A stretch of 64,000 nucleotides of DNA from Chrysopilus asiliformis (lineage: Eukaryota > Arthropoda > Insecta > Diptera > Rhagionidae): positions 5,096,895-5,160,894 of the forward strand of contig OZ035964.1 of assembly GCA_964034945.1 (NCBI GenBank). Reading direction: 5' to 3'. Positions 22,101 to 32,939 of this stretch are shown here, piece by piece. The notes under the pieces are model-generated. The model searched no databases. It was not told the origin of the DNA and saw only the letters and a list, made by a program, of their open reading frames with translations. How positions within the stretch are numbered: the first letter of the stretch is position 1; every line of letters begins with the position of its first letter. A program made the translations under genes and the position numbers.

Positions 22101-25100
22101 TGTAAATGTTCAAGTGATTCAAATGCATTATAATGGATTGCTGTTAAATTATTTTCATTTAAATTTAATATTTGTAAATTTATTAGGCCAGTAAAGGACT
22201 TATGATTGATCTCACGAATCCCATTCGAACTCAAATCTAACTTTTGAAGGCGTTTTAACACCGAAAATGGTGACATACCGACAATCGTCGCTGTCGTATT
22301 ATTGGAATTATACGATGTGGAATGATTATTTGTTGATTGATTTACAATTGTTGAATCTTCTTCAATTGTCCAAAATAATTGATTTCCACTTAGATCGATT
22401 TGTTCTAAATTATTTGCACATGAGAATGTCGTATCTTGAAGATGTTTAATATTATTATTTGATAAATTCAATTTTCGTAATTTCCTCAAACACTCCAAAT
22501 TCGCTTGGCCAAATTGTGTCAAATTATTGTTAGATAAATCCAGTGTAATTAAAAGTTGCGTATATTCCCATATATCCAATTCAATTCGATTTATACTATT
22601 ATTTGATAGCGATAATGATGTTAGCGAGGTTAAATTGAAAAAACCGCCACGATTTATTGATGTGATTTCATTTGAATCCAACTCTCTGAAAATTGAAATA
22701 ATTTTTTTTTTCAATATATTGAAATATTGTTCCATATTTTGGCACTTACAATAAAAGTATCGATTTGAGTGGATAAAAAACACCATCCGGAAGAAATTTG
22801 ATACCATTTGATCGTAATTTCAACACACGAAGCTCATCAAGACCTTTGAATGTTGAAAAGGTTATGTTGATGCGATTGTTGCTTAAATCTCTGTAATAAT
22901 AATAATAATAGTACTAGTAATAATAATAAATATCTGATGTGAACAGCACATATACAAAATCTACAGAAATTCAATTTTATATGGTAGATTTTATAAAGGG
23001 TGATCCAATTGCACGTATTTTTTCCAATAGGGTTGTTTTGACAGTTCTTATGTGTCAACTGGCTTGTCTATATGACGTTTGTATTCAGTATCATCATGAA
23101 TACAGTTACATGTGAACAACGTTTACTAATTGTGGAAACTTATTTCCAAAATAAGTGTTCAGTTACGAATTGTTATAGAGCTCTTCGTCCACATTTTGGT
23201 CGTCATAATCGTCCCACTGAACGCACTATTCGTGAAACCATCACCAAATTTCGAACTAATTTTACACTATTAGGCCTATGTTACACACGGCAACTTTAAG
23301 CGGCGACTTTTCTTAAGTATAGGCGAGAGAAGTGAGGGAAGCGGTGGCCCCTCACTTCTCTCGCCTATACTTTAGAAAAGTCGCCGCTTAAAGTTTCCGT
23401 GTGTAACATAGGCCATAGACATTCATCCATCAACCATAGTGCGTACAGCCCGTAGTAATGAAAATATTGCTGCAGTAGCAGAGAGTGTTCGTGAAGACCT
23501 TTCTCAAGGTTTGGTCATCTCTTATGGAACGTTGTGGCGTATTTTGAAGCTTGATCTTGGTTTAAAAGCGTGTACAGTTCGTTCAAGAATTAAAGCCGGG
23601 TGACCTTGGTTTACGTTTTAATTTCGGTTTATGGGCCTTGCAATAGCTTCAAGTTGATCCTTTTTTTTATCGAAAAATTGTGTTTAGTGACCAAGCTCAT
23701 TTTTGGTTAAACGGCTACGTTAACAAGCGAAATTGCCATATTTGGGCCGATGAACAGCCAGAAGCAATCCAAGAGCTACCAATGCTACCCGAAAAATGCA
23801 CTGTTTGGTGCGGTTTATGGGCAGGCGGCATCATCGGACCGTATTTCTTTAAAAATACGGAAGGATTGCGTGTTACTGTCAATGGAGCTAACTGCAGAGC
23901 AATGATCAATGAATTTTTGTTGCCAAAAATACAAGATATTGGTGTAGCTGACTTGTGGTTTCAACAGGATGGCGCTACATGCCATACAGCTAACGATACA
24001 ATCGCTTTATGGAGGGAAACGTTCGATAAACACATCATCTCAAGAAATTGTCCTGTTAATTGGCCTGACACCTTGTGATCTGACACCATTGGATTACTTT
24101 CTGTAGAGATATGTGAAATCTCTGGTTTACGTCGATAAACCCGGAACGATTACAGCTTTGGAAGCAAACATAACCCGTGCTATTCGCGGAATACCGACCA
24201 ATATGCTTGAAAGAGTGGTCGAAAATTGGACCCACAGAATGGACCATTTAAAAGTTAGTCGTGGGCAACATTTGAAGGAAGTTATCTTAAAACATTAAAT
24301 GGCATGAACCAAACTAACAACTTAAATAAAGATTTTTCTCAATATATTAATTACTAGCTTGCATACCCGTCGTTGCCGGGTTAAGTTTTTTCAATTTTTT
24401 AGTTTTTTTATTTTCATGGTCTATGTTGGAGCTAAACTTCCGGCCAATCGGCTCGGTAGTTTCCCCGCGAAAGGGTAACATAGAGAGAAAACTAAGTTTC
24501 GAAATGACTTTACCCCCTCCCCTTACTCCCCTCCCCTTACTCCCCTCCCCTTACTCCCCCCACATACTTTTTAATGGATCAATGTTGGGGCTGGACCCCC
24601 GACGAACATCTATGCCAAATTTCAGGCCAATCGGTTCAGTAGTTTCCCCGCGAAACAGTAACATAGCGCAAAAACTAAGTTTCGAAATCACTTTACCCCC
24701 TCCCCTTACTCCCCCCACCCCTCGCGCTACTTTTCCGTATGCCTATGTTGGAACCAGAACTACCACAGACACTCATGCCAAATTTCAAGTCAATCGGTTC
24801 AGCCATTTTTGCGTGAAAGAGAAACAGACAGACAGACACCATCTCATTTTTATATATTAGTATGATTGTGTTTTATTTTTTAAAAAAATAGGAAGCTATT
24901 ATTGGATCACGCTTTATAATAGATTATCAGAATTAAAAAAAAAAAATGTATACTTACAATTTTTTGAGAATTTTCAAAAACTTAAAAAGTCCATGTGGTA
25001 AATTGGTTAGAGAATTGTGAGCGATTTGTAGGTCGTTTAAGGTCTTCAAATGATCGAATGAGTTTTCTTCCAATGAATTCAGTCGATTAAAGTTTAAATT

Positions 25101-26846
25101 TCTGTAAAAATTCAAGTTCAAATTTCATTAATTCGATTTTAATTTTTTTTTTTCGGTCTCGCAATTTACTTACAATAATGTAATTGAATTCCGTACCGGA
25201 AATGAATTTGGCAAAATTGTCTTAATAATATTTTTACTTAAGTCGAGTTCTTTTAAATTTGGCAAGGATAGAATCGACTCAATTGTAATTGCTTGGATTT
25301 TATTGTGGGCCAAATTCAGTTTTTCCAGGGCGTCGAGTCCTTTAAAAACCGGAATCTTATGAAGTCGATTCTTTTTCAAATTTCTGGAAAAGAAATGTTT
25401 CAAAAATTTCATTTGAATTTATGGATGTTTATGAAAAAACGGGATTTTTTTCGGAAAATGCACAAAAAAGGTACGGAAAATGGTATGAAGGAAAAAAAAG
25501 GTACTTACAGTCTGACCAATTCTGTTAAATTTCCAATTGTGTTTTCCACATTCTCATCCAATCGATTTCCCGTCAACTCTCTGCAAGAACCAAATGTCAA
25601 TCAATAAAACCAATATTTTTTATTATACGAATTGAAAGTAGTCCGTGATTACATCAGATCGAATGTCATAAGATTATCTAGTATATTTTAATGTTTCATT
25701 CGAAACTAGATTTTGACGAAAACCACACGAGAAACGATTAAGAAATTTGCGCCGCAGGCGAAATTTTTTAAACAGATAGGAGCGGTAAATTAAAAAATCG
25801 CAAAGCGCTGCTCATTTTCTCGAACGGAACACTGACTAGGAGAGAGGATATAATTCTCTAAAAGGGTTGGTTTTCAGATTTTTTTTTTAAATGGTTAAAA
25901 AAACAGTTGTATTAGTTTTAATTTGGAATTCCCTCATTCGTTATGCAACTTGGTTGTACGTTCAGCGCGAATTTTCTCGCAAATCGCTGCACATTTTGTC
26001 GTATGGAAAACTGAGGTGGGCGTTTTTATACTGCAACCCAGCTTACCAGATCATGGAAGAAAATATTGATCACTTCGCGAAGTCACCGTTGTTGGATTTG
26101 TTGTTCGCATTTAAAATTTATTACTGGTTAGTAACGATTTTGTTTCCCTCCTTTCATCCATCCCACACTCAGAAAAATGTCCAGGTCAACTTTTTGTCAG
26201 GTTAACTCTGACCTTACAGAGGCTTCTGTAAGCCAGCTAGCGGTCAGAGTTAACCTATCTAAGGTCAACTCGTGCAGCTCCCAATGCCCTACTTCACCTG
26301 CTGGTGGCTTAATTTGAGAATTTCTCCGACCACAGGTCAACTCAGTTTTACTTGCCCACATGCAGGCGAACGCGCGCCTTCCCGAGGCCAATTACGCCGT
26401 ATGTAGGTCGTCGAGTTAGCCTCCATTTTTCTGAGTGCAGTAACCCCCAAACCACCCCACCCTGCTTCTCTTGCCACGGTGTATGGTTATCGTAGTAATC
26501 AAGGACTGATATCTTGTTATTTTACTTACAAATTTTTCACCCATCTTGGAAGTGGCGGTACATGCTTTAAATTCAATTTCTTACATTCGAAATAATCATC
26601 CAGGCATGCGCACTGCTGCGGACATAAATTAAATGCTGGCGGCGCATCGAATCTATTACTCGCGTTATAATCATTTGTGTTTCCATTGGCATTTGGACTG
26701 TAGCCCTCATAATTTGTATTGTCGATTAATCTCTCCTCGACATTGGGATGAAGGGCTGAATGAATTGATTCCTGGCACTTAACGACTACCACGACATCGA
26801 AAAGTAGTTTGCCAATTAGCAAATTAATTAATAAATTAAAAATCAT
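16106..26846 (-). CDS. lbk: Lambik / LRIG orthologue, LRR-Ig transmembrane protein
   Basis: Nine exons on minus: 26530-26846, 25509-25580, 25174-25383, 24958-25101, 22750-22890, 21928-22685, 20182-20541, 18270-18551, 16106-17475. All junctions agree in phase (2 through the LRR exons, 1 through the Ig exons) and give 1217 residues. A signal peptide (about 1-25) precedes an LRRNT with CPQQCACL (about 73-105), LRRs to about 490 including the LRIG-type [10 protein letters not shown], an LRRCT (LCDCDLQWL), three Ig domains (548-667, 668-761, 762-853) and a transmembrane segment (about 870-895) with [16 protein letters not shown]. The second Ig has [13 protein letters not shown], a hallmark of LRIG proteins. 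The cytoplasmic tail is rich in Asn, His and Ser. LRIG proteins modulate receptor tyrosine kinase and BMP signalling. I chose the ATG at 26846 for its AAA context; an upstream ATG at 26879 would add 11 residues. Confidence 0.95.
17790..18220 (+). repeat. Repeat family E tandem block in lambik intron 8
   Basis: About 3-4 degenerate units of roughly 120 bp repeat the phrases CCGTWGGAGCAATTTT, AAAGTTTTC and CTCCTGCTATC. The block is inverted relative to the better preserved 120-bp array at 40.28-40.74 kb. Confidence 0.7.
18586..20140 (+). repeat. Interspersed repeat family A, copy 2 (fills lambik intron 7)
   Basis: This copy leaves only about 35-45 bases of intron on each side. It starts AAAAGCTACAATT...AATACTCTATATG and ends TATATCATATAGTGTATAAA, matching the copy at 30.23-30.87 kb at both ends and the inverted copy at 10.4-11.8 kb internally. 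Near the end a G-rich tract (19790-19855) and a CAGACAGA tract occur. No enzyme-coding frame is visible. Confidence 0.75.
20560..21660 (+). repeat. Repeat family B fragment in lambik intron 6, split by a TIR element
   Basis: 20560-20879 and 21558-21620 together match 41.9-42.2 kb: GTTCTCAAGATATTTGAAAA, then TTTTCCGAAACTAATT, then AGAGGAAAGTTTTGT, with the element at 20880-21557 inserted between. Confidence 0.65.
20880..21557. mobile_element. 678-bp non-autonomous TIR transposon
   Basis: The ends are inverted repeats: CTGTGGTCACAAGT...TAAGGGCCTAACTCGACTTT on the left, and the reverse complement CAGTGGTCACAAGT...TAAGGGCTTAAGTCGA on the right. The body is A/T-rich with many dispersed copies of GGCTAAAGTC-like words from the TIR. 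AATT occurs on both flanks. No transposase is present. Its family is uncertain. Confidence 0.8.
22934..22985 (-). repeat. Terminal fragment of repeat family C
   Basis: On the minus strand it reads GTAGATTTTGTATATGTGCTGTTCACATC, split here as GTAGATTTTGTAT and GTGCTGTTCACAT, the phrase that ends the other family C copies. It abuts the mariner element. Confidence 0.55.
23096..24298 (+). pseudogene. Broken mariner-type transposase
   Basis: The frame opens with ATG at 23096, and a helix-turn-helix-like N-terminus runs to 23272 where the MITE insertion breaks it. It resumes at 23415 and then contains at least one stop (about 23600, after RIKAG), an in-frame region [12 protein letters not shown] to [12 protein letters not shown] (first and second catalytic Asp), a frame loss near 24070, and CDLTPLDYF with a stop directly after it (TAG near 24104). 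The tail [14 protein letters not shown] is typical. Allowing for the short indel, about 41 residues separate the second and third Asp, pointing to the DD41D rosa group. It is clearly inactive. Confidence 0.88.
23273..23414. mobile_element. 142-bp palindromic MITE nested in the transposase
   Basis: Two arms of about 65 bp are inverted copies with only a couple of mismatches (GGCCTATGTTACACACGG outermost). They are separated by a few bases around 23340. TTA lies on the left flank and ATA on the right. Removing the insert and one triplet restores the reading TLLDIHPST, consistent with a three-base TWA duplication as in PIF/Harbinger elements. Confidence 0.88.
24353..24866 (+). mobile_element. 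Short RTE-like non-autonomous retroelement
   Basis: It starts ACTAGCTTGCATACCCGTCG and ends ACAGACAGACA...TTTTTATATATTAGTA, the two boundary phrases of a widespread insect RTE-derived repeat. Internally it carries two tandem versions of CCAATCGG...AGTTTCCCCGCGAAA with C-rich CTTACCCCCTCCCC tracts, then AATCGGTTCAGCCATTTTTG. The class assignment rests on remembered consensus phrases, not on a reverse transcriptase. Confidence 0.6.
26166..26437 (-). mobile_element. 272-bp Tc1/mariner-like MITE, copy 1
   Basis: Terminal inverted repeats CACTCAGAAAAATG bound a 272-bp element with an internal GGTCAGAGTTAACCT-type inverted repeat. The other copy, 28647-28918, is the same length, inverted and nearly identical. 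It sits in lambik intron 1, about 90 bp downstream of coding exon 1. Confidence 0.92.
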
Positions 26847-26879
26847 TTTAGCTTCATTTCTATTAACACAACAAAACAT

Positions 26880-28640
26880 CTATTCAGGTATCATCCGTGA
26901 ATTATATTCTATAATTATTCAAAAATATTGTTTGTTATTTTTGTTTTTTTTTTTTTGTTTTTTCTTTCCTTATCGTTGTTGATTGTCTCTTGTTATTAAT
27001 AACATTTTTTTTGTTTCTTTCGAATGTAGTTTTTACACAAGAAAAAATTTCACAGGCACTTTTAATCAAAAATTAAGGCTCAGCATTTAAGGCCGCTTTT
27101 ACATTTGCGCTGAGTACGCTGGTGAAATATACAAAAATTCACAAAAACTTCAAGGACTATTAAAACGTTTTTTTTTTTAAATTCAAGGCATCAACTGTAT
27201 ATAAAATTGTTAAATTTCTGCCGAAAAAAGGGTTTTTGCCCCTACATCCACTGACGGCAGTACCACAACACCTTTCGGCCGTTTTTCGTGGCTATCATAG
27301 ATCTATCCATTGTCAACATGGAGACAAAAATAATTATTCCAATTCACATTATTTCCAATTTCCTCAACAAACTTTTATGATTCTATTTGTCGTTTGAAAA
27401 TTTCGGTATCCTTGATTGATGTTCACCATCTTTGAGACGTAGGTAAATCATGATTTATCTAAAATTATTTACAGATACGCATTAATAATATTTGGGCGAA
27501 CACCTGCCATAAAACAAAATTTTACTTTCTTACCTGCAAAATACCTGATCGAATTACAATCAAAACTGTTCGAAATTACGGGCATTTTGTATTCATTTCA
27601 ATTCGATTAACATTTGGTGGTGTTTTACTTCACATAACCGTAAATGTCCGACATTGAGGGGTTTTTTGTTGTTGTTGTTGTTTTTTTTTTTAAAGGGAAT
27701 CTATGTGAGCGAACCGACCGCCACCACCCCCTCGCAAACAGAAATTCACGAAATTTTTAAGGATTTCCGATAATTCTGGTGAATTTGAAACAATTTCCGA
27801 TTTTTTATTTATCCCAATATTGATCACAGGAAGCACACGGAATAGTTAAATTGATTGAAATCAAATCAAAAACTTGAAAATGAAAATTTTTGGCCCAAAA
27901 ACCAATCGACTTAAGACACAGAGAAATAATTCGGTGTGCGACATACCATAAACTGTGCCTCGAATAATCGAAAATATTTCGGTCGACGAGTGCCGAGAAT
28001 GTGTTTTACTAGATTAGCTGTAGTTTACCGGCTCAAATTGAAAAACCCGTTTTGAGGGTGATTCCATTTGTATGTGGTGTGCTTCGTGACGTGGTTTTGG
28101 TCGTTATTTAGAACAGTAAGACAGGAAAACCACTCAAAATCTATGTATATCGCTTCTTAAATGATTTTCTTTTGATATTAAATGCAAGAAAAATTCATTT
28201 AGATCTGAAAAGGCATATTTCTACCATTCAAATATTGCATTTTTGGCATATTAGCTTGATTAGCTTGACAGTTCGTACTGATGTGGCAATGAAAAAAAAT
28301 AGATAGTGTTCAGTTCAGCCGTTCACAGCCTGGGGCATCTGAAATTTTCAGTTTCGGTCGTCATATCCTACTAGGGTGACCAGATATGCCTAAGTGAAAA
28401 AGAGGACACTCATTACCGTACGAGCAAAAAGGCAGAAGTAGAGCACTTCAACGCTTAGATCGCAATGAGTTCGTGATACTAAGGTAAAAACACACCTTAA
28501 TCCACCTAACGGTAGGATGTCACCTTTTTTTTACATAATCAGACCTCATATGCCGAATATAAGGGGGTATAATATTTGACGTTTTTAAACAAATTTTTAG
28601 GAGACTTTTCTAGACAAGAAATTTTTTTTCCAATTTTTAA
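26880..28640 (-). other. 5' side of lambik: probable UTR and promoter region
   Basis: Sequence upstream of the lambik start. It contains T-rich runs and no open frame I trust. A non-coding first exon could lie here, but I cannot place it. Confidence 0.4.
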
Positions 28641-28646
28641 AGGCTA

Positions 28647-28918
28647 CACTCAGAAAAATGGAGCCTAACTCGACGACCTACATACGGCGTAATTGGCCTC
28701 GGGCAGGCGCGCGTTCGCCTGCATGTGGGCAAGTAAAACTGAGTTGACCTGTGGTCGGAGAAATTCTCAAATTAAGCCACCAGCAGGTGAAGTAGGGCAT
28801 TGGGAGCTGCATGAGTTGACCTTAGATAGGTTAACTCTGACCGCTAGCTGGCTTACAGAAACATCTGTAAGGTCAGAGTTACCCTGACAAAAAGTTGACC
28901 TGGACATTTTTCTGAGTG
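28647..28918 (+). mobile_element. 272-bp Tc1/mariner-like MITE, copy 2
   Basis: Same element as 26166-26437 in opposite orientation. TA precedes the left CACTCAG and TA follows the right CTGAGTG, which supports a TA target duplication. A 64-codon frame is conserved between the two copies, but this follows from their overall identity. Confidence 0.92.
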
Positions 28919-29190
28919 TAGTTCTAAGCAGGAAAAGTATTTCTAAGACTTTCTAGGCAGGATTTTTTTTTTTTGAAATTTTCAGAAGCTAGTTCTAAGC
29001 AGGAAAAATATTTCGACGACCTTTTCAAAGCAGGAAATATTTTTTCCGAATTTTTAGAGACTTCTTCTAAGCAGGAAAAATATTTCGGCGACCTTTTCTG
29101 GGCGGGAAATTTTTTTTTTTTTCAAATTCTTAGAAACTATGGCTAGGCAAGAAGAATATTTTTGAGACTAATTCTAAGCAAAAAAAATCA
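28919..29190 (+). repeat. Short block of the 72-bp satellite
   Basis: Phrases TTCTAAGCAGGAAAAATATTT and TTTTTTTCCGAATTTTTAGA repeat every 70 or so bases. This is the reverse complement of the unit in the larger array at 31.2-32.8 kb. It begins directly after the MITE. Confidence 0.8.
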
Positions 29191-30230
29191 CTTGGAAACG
29201 ACATGAAGCACGTGTGAACACAATTGTGATTCACAACATTTTCGGTGTCTTTTCCATAAGCATGTGTCTTTCAGGCTTTTTTGTGAGACTTTCGAAACAA
29301 ATGAATTACAAATTGGTGGCAACACAGACTTGAGTTGATTTTCACAAAAACCTTTTATTCCCTGCGATCGGAAAAACTCTGAATTAAAAACAAAGCGGGG
29401 CCAAGTAGTATAAAATAGTGAAAACTCCAAGTCAGTTAAACGAGTTTTAAAGAAAATCCAGGTGGCAGGGAAATTTTGAGATCGCTTCACATTTCATTAA
29501 ATGGCAGTGCGGGAAGTTTACCAACCGACCGTGAAAATTAATTCGATTTGGCCCGTGTGTGAAAAACAAATAATATCGGCGGTATCTGGTACACAAAATT
29601 GCGGGAAATTATCTTTTCAATCATCAAACACTGTAACGGGAAAAATCTTTTGAGGTAAATTGATGCAGAAATTCATTTTTTTTTCACCTTTGCTTTTTAT
29701 TTTTTTTTTGTTTACTGTATAAGAGTCTGGTCTGGTGTAAGGAATGGAGCTCCTTTCCTGGTTGTAGCTACAACTGCGCGGACGGACGCCATTGATTCTT
29801 TGATTTTACGGCACTTTTTTACCAATCTTCTATTACTGCTGCCGACAATTTCTTGGTTTCATTCAAGAAATCAAAACTATACGATTTTAGAGTTGTTTTT
29901 TTCTTCTTTCTTGCGCTGAAAATAATTCTAAAGTTTCCTTAAACACCTAACAATATGATGAGACTTAACAGATTTTGTCGAATAGAAGCAGTCACCGACA
30001 TCCATCTGGGTTCATCATCCCTGGATTAAAAGTACATCCGAATTGCAACGGAAATTATTTTAATTAAAATGAATATTGCAACTAAGCTGAGTTTAGATCT
30101 GAGGGACAAAGTCAAATACTTAGGGGTTTCCTTGGTAGTACGGCCCATCAGAAGGACTCCAGATTTAAGGGCCAACTAGGGGCCCAGGCAATTGCGGTTT
30201 CGTACACCGGTGACCAAAAATTAAAAAAAA
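29190..30230. other. Intergenic DNA, no supported feature
   Basis: A/T-rich with scattered T and A runs. No coding, RNA or repeat signal that I would defend. Confidence 0.45.
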
Positions 30231-30870
30231 AACATAAGAAAAGCTACAATTGTCAGGGGACAATCGTTAAATACTCTATATGATGACAGACAAAATGTAT
30301 ATTTTAAATAAAATCCATTTGTATAGGAGAGGGGGAAAGGAATAGTCCGATTGGATTTTGATGTATGTAACGGTTATTTACAATCATATTTTAAACATAT
30401 TTCACCTTTATAAATTTTTCAATACGACTCACCGTTTTCGAGAAAATTGCAAGAAACTGTTTCGTTTGTATGGGAGTGGGGGGAAGGAATGGTCCGATTT
30501 TGCCCGTTCAAGAACTTAGCCTAGCCATATCCGAGAAACGTAACTTTACAAAATGTCAGGGCACTAGCTTAATCCTTTCGAAAGTTATGATGTTCACGGA
30601 CGGACAGTCAGACGAGCAGACAACTAGACAGGGAGACAAACAGACAGACAGAGTGACAGACAAACAGACGGACAGACAGACAGACGGACCGACAGACAGA
30701 CGGATAGACAGATAGACGGACGGACATGCAGAAATCAAAATCTTTTGTCATCCCGCACATCCTGGTTTTGTTCATTTTTGTCTCAGATGATTGGTTCGAT
30801 GCGTTACAAACGGTATACTAAATCTAATATATTTCTATAACATATAGAGTATAAAAACCACCCGCAATGC
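30230..30870 (+). repeat. Interspersed repeat family A, copy 3 (internally deleted)
   Basis: Its left end (AAAAGCTACAATT, AATACTCTATATGATG) and right end (CAAAATCTTTTGTCATCCC, TATAGAGTATAAAA) match 18.59-20.14 kb. The middle is much shorter. It contains a CAGACAGA tract at 30640-30725. Confidence 0.75.
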
Positions 30871-31039
30871 ATTTTATGCACCTGATTCTCATTTACAAAA
30901 CTTCCTAGTTTGAGGCATTCGAGATTCTAGAGCCAGAGGGGAGCCAAAAAGCTCATAAAAACGCTTTGTACTTTCTAATACAATGTACGTCAATTTCGAC
31001 CTTGAGATTTTCTTGAAAAAAAAAAACAATTTACCGAGC

Positions 31040-31214
31040 ACCCGCAATTATCTTTTTGTTTGTCAGCCCGTGTATAAGATTTCTCAAAACCTACTCAAAT
31101 TACAGGCACAACATTTTTCAAATATGCACAGTCCTGAAATGGCACAATTCTATTAACATTTGGTGAAATTCCGTTTACCGAATGTGATTATCAATTTGTT
31201 TTAAAACTACACGT
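31040..31214 (+). repeat. Fragment of repeat family C
   Basis: Contains GTGTATAAGATTTCTCAAAA, CAGTCCTGAAATGGC and TCCGTTTACCGAA, diverged versions of the family C phrases. It abuts the 72-bp satellite. Confidence 0.55.
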
Positions 31215-32790
31215 TTTTCGAAAATTCGAAAAAAGTATTCTGTTTAGAAAAGGTCTCGGAAATATTTTTCCTGCTTAGAATTAGCCTCCAAACACTCCAA
31301 AAAATTATTTCCCGCTCAGAAAGGTCTCGGAAATATTTTTCCTGCTTAGAAGTAGCTTCCAAAAATTCGAAAAAAAATATTTTCCACTCAGAAAAGGTCT
31401 CGGAAATATTTTTCCTGCTTAGAATTGGCTTCCAAAAATTCGAAAAAAATATTTTCCGCTTAGAAAAGGTCTCGGAAATATTTTTCCTGCTTAGAATTAG
31501 CTTCCAAAAATTCGAAAAAAAATATTTTCCGGTTTGAAAATGTCTCGCAAATATTTTTCCTACTAAGAACACGCCTCTAAAATCTCTAAAAAAAATATTT
31601 CCCGCTTAGAAAAGGTTTCGGAATTATTTTTCCTGCTTAGAATTGGCTTCCAAAAATTCGAAAAAAATATTTTCCGGTTTGAAAATGTCTCGCAAATATT
31701 TTTCCTGCTTAGAATTAGCTTCCAAAAATTCGAAAAAAATATTTCGCGCTTAGAAAAGATCTCGGAATTATTTTTCCTGCTTAGAATTGGCTTCCAAAAA
31801 TTCGAAAAAAATATTTCGCGCTTAGAAAAGATCTCGGAAATATGTTTCCTGATTAGAATTAGCTTCCAAAAATTCGAAAAAAATATTTTCAGGTTTGAAA
31901 ATGTCTCGCAAATATTTTTCCTACTAAGAACACGCCTCTAAAATCTCTAAAAAAATATTTCCAGCTTAGAAAAGTTCTCGGAAATATTTTTCCTGCTTAG
32001 AACTAGCCTCTGAGAATTCGACAAAAATATTTCCTGCCCAGAAAAGGTCTCGGAACTATTTTTCCTACTAAGAACACGCCTCTAAAATTTCTAAAAAAAA
32101 TATTTCCCGCTTAGAAAAGATCTCGGAAATATTTTTCCTGCTTAGAATTAGCTTCCAAAAATTCGAAAAAATTATGTCCCGCTTAGAAAAGGTCTCGGAA
32201 ATGTTTTTCCTACTAAGAACACGCCTCTAACATTTCTAAAAAAAAAATTCGCTTAGAAAAGATCTTGGAAATATTTTTCCTGCTTAGAATTAGCGTCCAA
32301 ACACTCCAAAAAATTATTTCCCGCTCAGAAAAGGTCTCGGAAATATTTTTCCTGCTTAGAATTAGCTTCCAAAAATTGGAAAAAAATATTTTCCGCTTAG
32401 AAAAGTTCTCGGAAATATTTTTCCTGCTTAGAATTAGCGTCCAAAAATTCGAAAAAAATATTTCGCGCTTAGAAAAGATCTCGGAAATATTTTTCCTGCT
32501 TAGAATTGGCTTCCAAAAATTCGAAAAAAATATTTTCCGCTTAGAAAAGGTCTCTGAAATATTTTTCCTGCTTAGAATTAGCTTCCAAAAATTGGAAAAA
32601 AATATTTTCCGTTTAGAAAAATTCTCGGAAATATTTTTCCTGCTTAGAAGTAGTCTCTGAGAATTCGACAAAAATATGTCCTGCCTAAAAAAGGTCTCGG
32701 AAATATTTTTCGTGCCTCTAAAAATTCGAAGAAAAAAAAATCCGCCTAGAATATGTAGATCACGGAAATATTTTTTTTGCTTTGAACTAG
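31215..32790 (-). repeat. 72-bp tandem satellite, about 21 units
   Basis: The phrase GGTCTCGGAAATATTTTTCC recurs about every 72 bp (for example 31252, 31323, 31396, 31468), each followed by TGCTTAGAATTAGC and TCCAAAAATTCGAAAAA. Since 72 is a multiple of three, frames of over 100 codons stay open on both strands with a 24-residue period. They are not genes. Confidence 0.92.
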
Positions 32791-32811
32791 CCTTGCACGC
32801 TATGGAGATGA

Positions 32812-32935
32812 CCAGAGATTTTTCTACCTGATATATTACCCCTTGTCACACATGTATGTAAAAATCTTCAGACCTGGCGACAGTTTTATTACACACATGT
32901 GCCAATAAGGGATATCAGGTACAAAAATCAGTCTT
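32812..32935. mobile_element. Small inverted-repeat element
   Basis: The left arm AGATTTTTCTACCTGATAT and right arm ATATCAGGTACAAAAATC are imperfect inverted copies. Further in, CACACATGT pairs with ACACATGTG. About 120 bp; MITE-like, family unknown. Confidence 0.6.
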
Positions 32936-32939
32936 CACG

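Larger units (their letters stand above)
22995..24345 (+). mobile_element. Degenerate mariner-superfamily element (rosa / DD41D-like)
   Basis: The left end AAGGGTGATCCAATTGCACG is followed by a transposase relic. The right end appears truncated at about 24345, where an RTE-like element begins. It lies in lambik intron 4 in antisense orientation to the gene and carries a nested palindromic MITE at 23273-23414. Confidence 0.85.

Noticed and set aside
26197..26391. 64-residue frame conserved in both 272-bp MITE copies
   Set aside because: The whole element is conserved, not just the frame, and it has no recognisable domain.
32213..32671. Open frames of over 130 codons on both strands
   Set aside because: The 72-bp satellite period is a multiple of three, so frames persist on both strands without being genes.
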